DNA from: Bacillus pumilus
Lineage (GTDB): Bacteria > Bacillota > Bacilli > Bacillales > Bacillaceae
Assembly: GCF_024498355.1 (NCBI RefSeq)
Contig: NZ_CP101833.1
Coordinates: 1,097,001 to 1,161,000 of the forward strand
Direction of reading: 5' to 3'
DNA: 64,000 nt
Made by a program: the position numbers and the translations under genes. Under the pieces are notes generated by a model. It saw nothing but the letters and a program-made list of their open reading frames with translations. It had not been told where the DNA came from and searched no databases. Shown here piece by piece: positions 38,803 through 46,833 of the stretch; positions within the stretch are counted from its first letter, which is position 1; each line of letters begins with the position of its first letter.

Positions 38803-39720
38803 ATGGAAGAGATGAGAAAAGATTTATTTGTGCCCGCGACGGCTGATGCAGCAGAATCTGAAAAAATTTCTAAACCGAGTCTATCTTTATGGAAGGATGC
38901 TATGCTTCGCTTCCGTGCAAATAAACTTGCAATGGTTGGGCTCGCAATCATTTTTATTATTGTGATGCTGGCAATCTTCGTTCCGATGTTTTCTAAATAT
39001 GATTACTCTACGACAGATTTGCTTAATGCAGACCAGCCGCCTTCAAAAGAGCACTGGTTCGGTACGGATGATTTAGGCCGAGACATGTTTGTTCGTACAT
39101 GGGTAGGGGCAAGAATCTCGATCTTTATCGGTCTTGCTGCAGCTATTCTTGACGTGATCATCGGTATTATCTGGGGAAGTATTGCTGCATTCAAAGGCGG
39201 TCGTACGGACGAAGTGATGATGCGTATTGCAGACGTTTTATGGGCAATCCCAACACTATTAATGGTTATTTTAATGATGGTTGTTCTGCCAAAGGGATTA
39301 TTAACAATTATCCTCGCCATGACAGTTGTAGGCTGGATTAACATGGCACGTATTGTTCGGGGACAAGTTTTACAATTGAAGAGCCAAGAGTACGTTCTTG
39401 CTGCACAAACATTAGGTGCGAAAACATCTAGACTTTTATTTAAACACTTAATTCCAAACTCAATGGGACCAATTCTTGTGACGATGACATTAACAATTCC
39501 TTCTGCTATTTTCACAGAGGCATTCTTGAGCTATCTAGGGCTTGGTGTACCGGCTCCATTAGCGAGCTGGGGAACAATGGCATCTGACGGAATTCCGGCC
39601 ATGACGTACTATCCGTGGAGATTATGGTTCCCAGCCGCATTTATCTGTATTACAATGTTTGGTTTTAACGTGGTTGGAGACGGACTAAGAGACGCTTTAG
39701 ATCCGAAGTTGCGTAAATAA
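38803..39720 (+). CDS. oppC: Oligopeptide ABC transporter, permease OppC
   Basis: OppC pairs with OppB in the membrane. The 305-residue protein has a cytoplasmic N-terminus of about 40 residues, six membrane segments, GTDDLGRDMFVRTWVGARIS (cited as GTDDLGRD) and the EAA loop AAQTLGAKTSRLLFKHLIPN. GAAAGGGG precedes its ATG. The stop codon is part of the ribosome binding site of oppD. Confidence 0.95.
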   Translation: MEEMRKDLFVPATADAAESEKISKPSLSLWKDAMLRFRANKLAMVGLAIIFIIVMLAIFVPMFSKYDYSTTDLLNADQPPSKEHWFGTDDLGRDMFVRTWVGARISIFIGLAAAILDVIIGIIWGSIAAFKGGRTDEVMMRIADVLWAIPTLLMVILMMVVLPKGLLTIILAMTVVGWINMARIVRGQVLQLKSQEYVLAAQTLGAKTSRLLFKHLIPNSMGPILVTMTLTIPSAIFTEAFLSYLGLGVPAPLASWGTMASDGIPAMTYYPWRLWFPAAFICITMFGFNVVGDGLRDALDPKLRK

Positions 39721-39732
39721 GGAGTGATTAGG

Positions 39733-40812
39733 ATGGAACGTGAACGTATTCTAGAGGTGAAAGACCTTGCAATCTCATTTAAAACATATGGTGGAGAGGT
39801 TCAAGCCATTCGTGGTGTGAACTTCCACTTAAATAAAGGCGAGACACTTGCGATTGTAGGTGAATCTGGCTCTGGTAAAAGTGTGACATCACAGGCCATC
39901 ATGAGATTAATTCCGATGCCGCCAGGTTATTTCAAGCGCGGAGAGATCCTTTTTGATGGGCAAGATATTGTCAAGAAAACCGAAAAACAAATGCAAACCA
40001 TTCGCGGAAAAGACATCTCGATGATCTTCCAAGATCCGATGACTTCTCTGAACCCAACCATGAAGGTCGGGAAACAAATTACAGAAGTGCTATTCAAGCA
40101 CGAACAAATTTCAAAAGAAGCGGCTGAAAAAAGAGCCATTGAACTATTGGAACTCGTTGGAATTCCAATGCCTGAAAAAAGAATCAAGCAGTATCCGCAT
40201 GAATTTAGTGGCGGGATGAGACAAAGGGTAGTCATTGCGATGGCACTCGCAGCAGATCCAAAGCTATTGATTGCCGATGAGCCGACGACTGCACTTGATG
40301 TAACGATTCAGGCGCAAATTTTAGAATTAATGAAAGAAATTCAGCAAAAGGTTGAAACATCGATTATCTTTATTACCCACGATTTGGGTGTTGTTGCCAA
40401 TGTCGCAGATCGTGTAGCTGTCATGTATGCAGGACAGATTGTGGAGACAGGAACTGTCGATGAAATTTTCTACAATCCGAAACATCCGTATACATGGGGA
40501 CTTTTAGCATCAATGCCAAGTTTGGATACAGATGGCGGGGATGAAGGGAAGCTGACGGCTATCCCAGGAACACCGCCAGACCTGACAAACCCGCCGAAAG
40601 GAGATGCATTTGCACTCCGTAGCGATTATGCAATGAAAATTGACTTCGAACAAGAACCACCAATGTTCAAAGTATCCGATACGCATTATGTGAAATCATG
40701 GCTACTTCATCCGAATGCACCTAAAGTTGAACCGCCTGCTGCTGTAAAGGCGAGAATGCGTGAACTAGAAGGTAGCTACGAAAAACCTGTATTAGTAAAA
40801 GAGGGTGAATAG
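39733..40812 (+). CDS. oppD: Oligopeptide ABC transporter, ATP-binding protein OppD
   Basis: OppD is one ATPase of the Opp importer. The 359-residue protein has Walker [10 protein letters not shown]-loop FQDPMTSLNPTM, signature FSGGMRQR, Walker [15 protein letters not shown] and H-loop ITHDLG. The OligoHPY tail lacks the cysteine set seen in AppD (here GDAFALRSDYAMKIDF), as is usual for Bacillus OppD. The ATG lies seven bases after AAGGAGTG; an earlier GTG is inside this site. oppF follows after one base. Confidence 0.95.
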   Translation: MERERILEVKDLAISFKTYGGEVQAIRGVNFHLNKGETLAIVGESGSGKSVTSQAIMRLIPMPPGYFKRGEILFDGQDIVKKTEKQMQTIRGKDISMIFQDPMTSLNPTMKVGKQITEVLFKHEQISKEAAEKRAIELLELVGIPMPEKRIKQYPHEFSGGMRQRVVIAMALAADPKLLIADEPTTALDVTIQAQILELMKEIQQKVETSIIFITHDLGVVANVADRVAVMYAGQIVETGTVDEIFYNPKHPYTWGLLASMPSLDTDGGDEGKLTAIPGTPPDLTNPPKGDAFALRSDYAMKIDFEQEPPMFKVSDTHYVKSWLLHPNAPKVEPPAAVKARMRELEGSYEKPVLVKEGE

Positions 40813-40813
40813 C

Positions 40814-41731
40814 ATGGCAGAAAAACTGGTAGAAATTAAAAATTTGAAGCAGCATTTCCATACAGCAAGAGGAACTGTGAAAGCAGTTGACGGCGTTTCA
40901 TTTGATATTTACAAAGGTGAAACACTTGGCCTTGTAGGTGAGTCTGGATGTGGTAAGTCCACTACGGGCCGATCCATCATTAGACTTTATGATGCAACTG
41001 ATGGCGAGGTTCTTTATAAAGGAGAGAGCGTACACGGAAAGAAATCAAGACAAAAAATGCTTGAATTCAACCGACAAATGCAGATGATCTTCCAAGATCC
41101 GTATGCCTCACTTAACCCTAGAATGACAGTCCTTGATATCATTGCAGAGGGCATAGACATTCATGGCCTTGCGAAATCAAAGCAAGCGCGGAAAGAGCGT
41201 GTGTATCAATTGCTTGAAACTGTTGGCTTGAACAAAGAGCATGCGAACAGATATCCACATGAATTCTCAGGTGGTCAAAGACAGCGTATTGGAATTGCTC
41301 GTGCATTAGCAGTTGAGCCGGATTTTATCATTGCCGATGAACCAATCTCTGCACTAGATGTGTCCATCCAAGCGCAGGTCGTCAATTTAATGAAAGAACT
41401 GCAAGATGAAAAAGGCTTAACGTATTTATTCATTGCGCATGACCTTTCCATGGTGAAATACATCAGCGATCGTATCGGTGTGATGTATTTTGGGAAATTG
41501 GTTGAGCTTGCACCAGCGAATGAACTATACGAAAACCCGCTTCATCCATATACAAAATCATTACTATCTGCGATTCCGCTTCCAGATCCTGATTATGAGC
41601 GTAACCGCAAACGAATTAAGTACGATCCATCTGTTCATAAAGGAACGAACACGGAGTTCCGTGAAGTGAAGCCAGGCCACTTTGTGAGCTGTACAGAGGA
41701 AGAGTTCAAAGAGCTCCAGGCTAAACAATAA
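40814..41731 (+). CDS. oppF: Oligopeptide ABC transporter, ATP-binding protein OppF
   Basis: OppF is the second ATPase of Opp. The 305-residue protein has Walker A GESGCGKS, Q-loop IFQDPYASLNPRMT, signature FSGGQRQR, Walker B IIADEPISALDVS and H-loop IAHDLS, followed by a short tail ending in HFVSCTEEEF. The start was placed at the ATG two bases after the oppD stop, with GAGGGTG upstream. In B. subtilis OppF matters for competence but less for sporulation. A terminator ends the operon. Confidence 0.95.
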   Translation: MAEKLVEIKNLKQHFHTARGTVKAVDGVSFDIYKGETLGLVGESGCGKSTTGRSIIRLYDATDGEVLYKGESVHGKKSRQKMLEFNRQMQMIFQDPYASLNPRMTVLDIIAEGIDIHGLAKSKQARKERVYQLLETVGLNKEHANRYPHEFSGGQRQRIGIARALAVEPDFIIADEPISALDVSIQAQVVNLMKELQDEKGLTYLFIAHDLSMVKYISDRIGVMYFGKLVELAPANELYENPLHPYTKSLLSAIPLPDPDYERNRKRIKYDPSVHKGTNTEFREVKPGHFVSCTEEEFKELQAKQ

Positions 41732-41736
41732 GAGAA

Positions 41737-41766
41737 GAAGCACTGCTAGGTCAGTGCTTCTTTTTT
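41737..41766 (+). terminator. Terminator of the opp operon
   Basis: GAAGCACTG and CAGTGCTTC close a six-base loop and are followed by T6. Confidence 0.92.
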
Positions 41767-41833
41767 ATTTTACAAAAAAACAATATTATGGTAATTTTTG
41801 ATTCGCAAAAAGAGAAGTCTAGGAGGAAATAAG

Positions 41834-42121
41834 ATGTCAAAATGGAAGGCTTTTCGCTATTCAGTGCTTCATTTTCTGATCGTATTCATGCTTTTCTCAA
41901 CGTCATTTTTGAAGGAACAAAACGGAGGACAATGGTTGCTCGCGTTTATGGTGCTCATTGGCAGCATTTCGTTTTCGGTGGAATATGTGCTTTACCGTCA
42001 TACAAACAACGAGAAGCCAGAAGCACGGCGCATAAAGTATCTTTATTTAATCATGTTTCAAATAGCGATGACACTCATTCTGTTTGTTTGCTTTCACATG
42101 CTCATGAATCGTTCGATATAA
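41834..42121 (+). CDS. Small membrane protein, unknown
   Basis: The 95-residue protein has three or four hydrophobic segments (about residues 11-24, 33-51, 68-88) with a basic loop HTNNEKPEARRIKY between. AGGAGG lies eight bases before the chosen ATG. I do not recognise the family. In B. subtilis the gene at this place, yjbB, encodes a full-size transporter as I recall, so this is a lineage-specific replacement. A short overlapping frame on the same strand starts inside and is not supported by a binding site. Confidence 0.6.
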   Translation: MSKWKAFRYSVLHFLIVFMLFSTSFLKEQNGGQWLLAFMVLIGSISFSVEYVLYRHTNNEKPEARRIKYLYLIMFQIAMTLILFVCFHMLMNRSI

Positions 42122-42155
42122 AACCAAAACTTTTTTTGTATTGTTTGAAAAAAAG

Positions 42156-42182
42156 TGAAACCACCTAAGACTTTTTAGCGTC
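42156..42182 (+). promoter_or_regulatory. ECF-sigma promoter (sigma-W/M/X type) of yjbC-spx
   Basis: TGAAAC and CGTC are spaced by 17 bases. In B. subtilis yjbC-spx is read from ECF-sigma promoters, and this sequence is at the equivalent place. Confidence 0.7.
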
Positions 42183-42196
42183 TTACTAGTACAGGC

Positions 42197-42221
42197 GTTT
42201 AAATAGCAGGAAATCGGGAAT
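42197..42221 (+). promoter_or_regulatory. Sigma-B promoter of yjbC-spx
   Basis: GTTTAA and GGGAAT are spaced by 13 bases, a very good match to the general-stress consensus, immediately downstream of the ECF promoter. Confidence 0.72.
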
Positions 42222-42264
42222 ATATAAGGAAGTGGTTCTTCACTATATCATAAGGAGCGGATCC

Positions 42265-42843
42265 ATGAATTGGTATGAAAAGCTCAGTGAATACTTCCCG
42301 ATAGAAGAAATGAAGTCAAAAGAGCATATGGAAGCTTTATTAAAGGAAAGAAGTGAAATTTATCATAAGGAAGAAGGGCCTCATCATGTGATGATGTACG
42401 CTGAATTCGATTCTTTCATCTTTATTGATTATTTATTTGTTTCCAAAGATGCAAGAGGTGAAGGCCTCGGCTCAAAGCTCATTCATAAGCTGAAGGAAAA
42501 AAAGAAACCGATCTTGCTTGAGGTGGAGCCTGTAGATGAAGATGATGCAGATACTGCAAAACGCCTAAAGTTTTACCAAAGAGAGCACTTCAAGCATGCT
42601 GAATCAATCGGTTATAAACGCAGGTCACTTGCAACCAATGAAGTGAACCGTATGGAAATCCTTTATTGGTCGCCTCTTACAGATAATGAGGAAGAAATGA
42701 TGGAGGCCATGAGGAAGACATATGAAAGAATCCATACGTATAAAGATGAAGAATGGTATGGACAATCGTATGAGGATGTTGATGATGTGTTGAAGGTCAT
42801 TGAAAATAAAAAACAAAAAAATATTTTCGATCATCTCGACTAA
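42265..42843 (+). CDS. yjbC: GNAT family acetyltransferase YjbC
   Basis: The 192-residue protein is a predicted N-acetyltransferase: the acetyl-CoA loop is ARGEGLGSKLI (about residues 66-76), followed by ILLEVEP and FYQREHFKHAESIGY. The C-terminal 50 residues are acidic. AAGGAG precedes the ATG; in-frame codons upstream overlap the promoter region. It is the first gene of the yjbC-spx unit, behind ECF-sigma and sigma-B promoters. The substrate is not known; in B. subtilis it is a stress gene linked to salt and envelope resistance. Confidence 0.85.
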   Translation: MNWYEKLSEYFPIEEMKSKEHMEALLKERSEIYHKEEGPHHVMMYAEFDSFIFIDYLFVSKDARGEGLGSKLIHKLKEKKKPILLEVEPVDEDDADTAKRLKFYQREHFKHAESIGYKRRSLATNEVNRMEILYWSPLTDNEEEMMEAMRKTYERIHTYKDEEWYGQSYEDVDDVLKVIENKKQKNIFDHLD

Positions 42844-42939
42844 ATGAGAATGTTCAGACATCAAGCATCACTACAAAAAGAATGAAATTGTTTAGTTTTT
42901 GTCACAAAAATTGCAAGAAAATCTGTTCACACTTACTTT

Positions 42940-42961
42940 TTTATAGTATAATCACTATAAA
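42940..42961 (+). promoter_or_regulatory. spx-proximal promoter with inverted-repeat operator
   Basis: TATAAT (42947-42952) lies at the centre of the inverted repeat TTTATAGT-6-ACTATAAA. The -35 region is weak (TGTTCA at 17 bases). In B. subtilis the promoter within the yjbC-spx gap is repressed by PerR and YodB; the repeat is a candidate operator for one of them. Confidence 0.55.
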
Positions 42962-43036
42962 GATTACTTATTTAGAACAATTTTAATTTAAGAATACAGA
43001 TCAATATTCATTCTACAAATTGAGGAGTGAAGATTT

Positions 43037-43432
43037 ATGGTAACATTATACACATCACCAAGCTGTACATCATGTAGAAAAGCAAGAGCGTGGTTAGAAG
43101 AGCACAATATTCCATATCAAGAGAGAAACATTTTTTCTGAGCCTCTTTCAATCGATGAAATCAAAGAAATTCTTCGAATGACAGAAGACGGTACAGATGA
43201 AATCATCTCAACACGTTCTAAAGTCTTCCAAAAGCTAAATGTGAATGTTGAGACAATGCCGCTTCAACAATTGTATAAACTAATCAACGAGCATCCTGGT
43301 CTTTTAAGACGTCCAATTATTTTGGATGAAAAAAGATTACAAGTTGGGTACAACGAAGATGAAATTAGACGTTTCCTTCCAAGAACGGTTCGTACATTCC
43401 AACTGCGAGAAGCTCAGCGACTTGCTAACTAA
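43037..43432 (+). CDS. spx: Spx, redox-responsive regulator of transcription
   Basis: Spx binds the RNA polymerase alpha C-terminal domain and switches on thiol-stress genes; ClpXP degrades it with help from SpxH. The 131-residue ArsC-fold protein has the redox switch C-T-S-C at residues 10-13, Gly52-equivalent contact region ([13 protein letters not shown]), RRPI in the thioredoxin-like core, and the C-terminal LAN degradation-prone end. GAGGAG precedes the ATG. It has its own promoter and is followed by a terminator. spxH lies 7 kb away in the same window. Confidence 0.97.
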   Translation: MVTLYTSPSCTSCRKARAWLEEHNIPYQERNIFSEPLSIDEIKEILRMTEDGTDEIISTRSKVFQKLNVNVETMPLQQLYKLINEHPGLLRRPIILDEKRLQVGYNEDEIRRFLPRTVRTFQLREAQRLAN

Positions 43433-43442
43433 TAGAAAAGCG

Positions 43443-43474
43443 AAAAGCTGCCGATCATCTGGCAGCTTTTTTTA
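43443..43474. terminator. Bidirectional terminator between spx and yjbE
   Basis: AAAAGCTGCC and GGCAGCTTTT enclose an eight-base loop, with T runs on both strands. It overlaps the stop of the minus-strand gene. Confidence 0.9.
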
Positions 43475-44137
43475 TTTGTTTTCAGCCGTTTGTTCATAAA
43501 AGAGGCTGGCTAAAATGACGGTTGCGACTGTTAAAAATGGAAGTAAAAATTCAAGGGTTGCATGCTGAGCCATAAATTCATTCAATTTCACATCACGGAC
43601 AATCATTTCACCGCCAGTAAAAGCTAAAAGGGCACTTCCTCCGTATAAAAGAAACGGAAATTTGGTTAATGCTGTATGAATGAGCTTACTTCCCCAAATA
43701 ATAATAGGCACTGAAATCATTAAGCCAAAAGCGGTGAGCACCATGTTGCCTTTTGCGGCTCCTGCAACTGCGATCACATTATCAAGCGACATAAACAGGT
43801 CCGCAATCACAATGGTTTGAACCGCACGCCAAAGGGAGCCGCTGCTTTTAATCCGAATCGATTCTTTCTTTTGTTCAATTAACAGATTGTATCCTATATA
43901 AAGGAGAAAGAGCCCGCCGATAAATTGCAAATAAGGGATGGTCAATAAATAAACTGCTGCACCTGTCATCGTAATTCTCATCAGCACTGCCAAAAGTGTG
44001 CCGATCCATATGGCTTTATTGCGTTTATCATTTGATAAGCTTCGACTGGCCATCGCAATGATGAGCGCATTATCTCCGCCTAAAATCAGGTCTATGCCAA
44101 TAATCATCAGTAAGGATACGATCCACTCTGTTTCCAC
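43472..44137 (-). CDS. yjbE: TerC family membrane protein YjbE (metal exporter type)
   Basis: The 221-residue protein has seven or so membrane segments and the TerC hallmark acidic motifs GIDLILGGDNALIIA near the N-terminus and ADLFMSLDNVIAVAG in the middle. Related proteins MeeF and MeeY of B. subtilis export manganese to metallate secreted enzymes; the metal role of YjbE is inferred. I chose the second GTG because GAGGTG lies six bases upstream; the first GTG, three codons earlier, is part of that site. No yybP-ykoY riboswitch is visible upstream. Confidence 0.85.
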   Translation of the reverse strand: METEWIVSLLMIIGIDLILGGDNALIIAMASRSLSNDKRNKAIWIGTLLAVLMRITMTGAAVYLLTIPYLQFIGGLFLLYIGYNLLIEQKKESIRIKSSGSLWRAVQTIVIADLFMSLDNVIAVAGAAKGNMVLTAFGLMISVPIIIWGSKLIHTALTKFPFLLYGGSALLAFTGGEMIVRDVKLNEFMAQHATLEFLLPFLTVATVILASLFYEQTAENK

Positions 44138-44363
44138 CCATTTCACCTCACGTCACTAATAGAGCTCGTACAACCAATATATGAGGACAATTCAAATATA
44201 TGTTTCTGCAAGTTTTCTTTGCAAAAAATGCGTTTTTATTTCTTTTATTCATGTTTTATCATAAAATAGACAGTACAAAGCAATACCTCAAGTCTTTAAA
44301 CGGTTAACATGTAGACGGAACGGGTAAAGTGTAGTAAAGTACTATTAATTGGGAGCTTGTATG

Positions 44364-44390
44364 TCCCTTCAACATCTTATATAGAAGGGA
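44364..44390 (+). other. Hairpin covering the mecA ribosome binding site
   Basis: TCCCTTC (44364-44370) can pair with GAAGGGA (44384-44390) across a 13-base loop. The 3' arm and following bases (GAAGGGAAGG) form the binding site 12 bases from the mecA ATG, so folding could limit translation. Confidence 0.4.
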
Positions 44391-44401
44391 AGGTTGGCAA
44401 A

Positions 44402-45064
44402 ATGGAAATCGAAAGAATAAATGAACATACAGTGAAATTTTATATTTCCTATGGTGATATTGAAGATCGCGGTTTTGACCGTGAAGAGATTTGGTATAAT
44501 CGTGAGCGCAGTGAAGAGCTGTTCTGGGAAGTAATGGACGAAGTGCACGAAGAAGAAGAGTTTGCAGTAGAGGGACCGCTTTGGATTCAAGTACAGGCCC
44601 TTGATAAAGGCCTTGAAATTGTCGTGACAAAAGCCCAACTTTCTAAAGATGGACAAAAGCTCGAATTGCCGATTCCAGAAGATAAAAAAGATCAAACAGA
44701 AGAAAGCCTAGATGCACTGCTTGATGATTTTCATAAAGAAGAGCAGGATCAAGAAGAACATAATGAGAAGGACAAAAAGCTTCAACTCCAATTCGTATTG
44801 AAAATGGATGATTTTGAAGATTTGATTGCACTTTCTCAATTAAATATGCAGGATTTTACCACAAGTTTATATTCGTTTGAAAACCGTTATTATCTATATG
44901 TTGACTTCCACGAGGATTTGTCAGATGAGCAAGTGGAGAATAAGCTCAGCATTCTGCTTGAATACGCCCATGAATCAGTGGTCAGCATCTACAGACTACA
45001 AGAATACGGTCAGCTGATTATTAAAGGGAATGCCCTTGAAACGCTTCAACAGCACTTCTCGTAA
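44402..45064 (+). CDS. mecA: MecA, adaptor for ClpCP proteolysis
   Basis: MecA binds ComK (and ComS) and activates ClpC, controlling competence by proteolysis. The 220-residue protein starts MEIERINEHTVKFYISYGDI, has a very acidic linker (about residues 95-125) and a C-terminal domain (LYSFENRYYLYVDF) that contacts ClpC. The chosen ATG agrees with the family N-terminus; in-frame upstream codons (TTG start) have no support. A hairpin may hide the ribosome binding site. Confidence 0.96.
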   Translation: MEIERINEHTVKFYISYGDIEDRGFDREEIWYNRERSEELFWEVMDEVHEEEEFAVEGPLWIQVQALDKGLEIVVTKAQLSKDGQKLELPIPEDKKDQTEESLDALLDDFHKEEQDQEEHNEKDKKLQLQFVLKMDDFEDLIALSQLNMQDFTTSLYSFENRYYLYVDFHEDLSDEQVENKLSILLEYAHESVVSIYRLQEYGQLIIKGNALETLQQHFS

Positions 45065-45070
45065 ACAACA

Positions 45071-45104
45071 AAAAGTCGATTTCTATAGAGGAATCGGCTT
45101 TTTT
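45071..45104 (+). terminator. Terminator after mecA
   Basis: AAAAGTCGATTTC and GGAATCGGCTTTT pair with two G-T wobbles and are followed by a T run. Confidence 0.85.
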
Positions 45105-45150
45105 ATCTGAATGAATAGTTAAACAAAGAGATCGGCAAGGAGAAAATGAA

Positions 45151-46671
45151 ATGAGAAATTTAGTTAAGGTTCTATTTTTTCTTATCATTACGATAAGTGC
45201 TTATTTGATTATCCAAATTTTTGCCGGTGATCTAGCGGTAAGTGTACTCAGTTCCGTCAGTGTTCTCTTCACTTTATCGATTATCTTTATCGGATTTGTC
45301 ATTTTCTTAGAGAACCGGAACCCGTCTCAAACGATTACGTGGCTTGTCCTGCTTGGCAGCTTTCCGTTATTCGGATTTTTGTTCTATATTTTCTTTGGAC
45401 GTAATATTAAAAAGCGCCGGCTGTTTGAAAAGAAAGCGGTGCTGGATGAGCAGTTAATTCAGGAAGATGAACGCATTCACAGAGAAGCAATTGAAAAAAT
45501 GACACATATGGGTGACCATCAGCAGCTTTTATTTAAGCTTGCCCATAGACTTGGACATACCCCCATTACGTATCGAACGTCCTCTAAAGTCCTAACCAAT
45601 GGAGAAGAAACGTTCTCTCATATTTTTGAAGAGATCAAAAAGGCAAAACATCACATTCACTTAGAATATTATATTCTCCGCCACGATGATCTTGGTCAAG
45701 AATTAAAGGACATATTAATTGAAAAAGCGAAAAATGGCGTCATTGTCCGTTTTTTATATGACGATGTAGGCAGCTTAAAGCTCTCTCGTCAATATATTGC
45801 TGACCTAGAAAAAGCTGGCGTTCAGATCGTTCCGTTTTTACCAGTAAGACTACCCTTGTTAAATAATAAAATCAACTTCCGAAATCACCGAAAAATCGTG
45901 GTGATTGATGGAAAAGTAGGATTTGTCGGCGGTCTTAACATTGGGGACGAATATATGGGCAGAAGCAGGCAATATGGATTTTGGCGTGATACGCACCTGA
46001 TGATTCAAGGTGAGGCAGTTCGCGATTTGCAGCAAATTTTTATGCAGGATTGGTATTATATGACCAATGAAAGATGCTCAGGCGTGGACTATTTTAAAGA
46101 TTTTAGCCATATTGAAAGTACAACAGAAGGCGTCCAAATGATTGCCGGCGGACCTGATAAACAGTGGGAGGTCATTAAAAATCTCTTTTTCTCCATGATC
46201 ATCTCAGCTAAAAAGTCAATTTGGATCGCTTCACCGTATTTTGTACCTGATGATGATATATTGTCAGCGTTGAAAATTGCTTCTTTGAGTGGAGTAGATG
46301 TACGGATTATTGCACCGAAGAATCCAGATAAACGCATCGTCTTCCATGCGTCTCGTTCATACTTCCCGGAGCTTCTTGAAGCAGGGGCGAAGGTGTATGA
46401 ATATGATCAAGGCTTTATGCATAGTAAGTTTATTATTGTAGATAGTGAGCTGGCATCGATTGGGACGGCCAACATGGATATGAGAAGCTTTCATTTGAAC
46501 TTTGAAGTGAATGCCTTCCTCTATAAAACGAAAAGCACAGAGAAGCTGGTCAACGACTTCTTAGGTGATTTAGAGCAGTCGCATGAAATTGTCCTAGAAG
46601 AATTTGCAAAGAGACCTTTGAGAGTGAGACTGTTTGAATCTACCGCAAGATTATTATCACCACTTTTATAA
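45151..46671 (+). CDS. cls: Cardiolipin synthase (phospholipase D family)
   Basis: The enzyme joins two phosphatidylglycerol molecules into cardiolipin at the membrane. The 506-residue protein has two N-terminal membrane segments (about residues 5-50), a basic linker, and two HKD catalytic motifs: NHRKIVVIDGKVG (His near 246) and MHSKFIIVDSELAS (His near 424). It lies between mecA and coiA, a place where I recall no cls gene in B. subtilis; the nearest relatives there are ClsA/YwnE and YwiE. AAGGAG lies ahead of ATG. It is flanked by terminators and thus a single-gene unit. Confidence 0.88.
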   Translation: MRNLVKVLFFLIITISAYLIIQIFAGDLAVSVLSSVSVLFTLSIIFIGFVIFLENRNPSQTITWLVLLGSFPLFGFLFYIFFGRNIKKRRLFEKKAVLDEQLIQEDERIHREAIEKMTHMGDHQQLLFKLAHRLGHTPITYRTSSKVLTNGEETFSHIFEEIKKAKHHIHLEYYILRHDDLGQELKDILIEKAKNGVIVRFLYDDVGSLKLSRQYIADLEKAGVQIVPFLPVRLPLLNNKINFRNHRKIVVIDGKVGFVGGLNIGDEYMGRSRQYGFWRDTHLMIQGEAVRDLQQIFMQDWYYMTNERCSGVDYFKDFSHIESTTEGVQMIAGGPDKQWEVIKNLFFSMIISAKKSIWIASPYFVPDDDILSALKIASLSGVDVRIIAPKNPDKRIVFHASRSYFPELLEAGAKVYEYDQGFMHSKFIIVDSELASIGTANMDMRSFHLNFEVNAFLYKTKSTEKLVNDFLGDLEQSHEIVLEEFAKRPLRVRLFESTARLLSPLL

Positions 46672-46681
46672 AGATTGTATT

Positions 46682-46709
46682 TCCCCCATTTTCTAAAAGG
46701 GGGATTTTT
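46682..46709 (+). terminator. Terminator after cls
   Basis: TCCCCC and GGGGGA, with inner TTTT/AAAA pairing, are followed by T5. Confidence 0.85.
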
Positions 46710-46733
46710 CATTTTAACGAGGAAAAGCTCGGT

Positions 46734-46767
46734 GAAACCATGTTTTGAAACGATAAAAGTCCATTTT
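46734..46767 (+). promoter_or_regulatory. ComK box upstream of coiA
   Basis: Two AT-boxes, GAAA-N5-TTTT and AAAA-N5-TTTT, are separated by exactly eight bases, the classic spacing of a ComK dimer pair. A TATAAT (46798-46803) follows with no usable -35 element, as expected of an activator-dependent promoter. Confidence 0.75.
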
Positions 46768-46833
46768 CGATATTCGCTTCCCTTGATGAGAACAAGCTAT
46801 AATCTGGTCATCAAAGAGCAAGGGGCGAAATGA

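Noticed and set aside
39003..39515. A 170-codon reading frame on the minus strand inside oppC
   Set aside because: It is a shadow of the real permease gene, with no ribosome site and no family resemblance. The same applies to other long antisense frames, such as 3816-4289 inside yitT.
44138..44350. Possible yybP-ykoY manganese riboswitch ahead of the TerC gene yjbE
   Set aside because: The conserved loops of that riboswitch are not present in the minus-strand leader.
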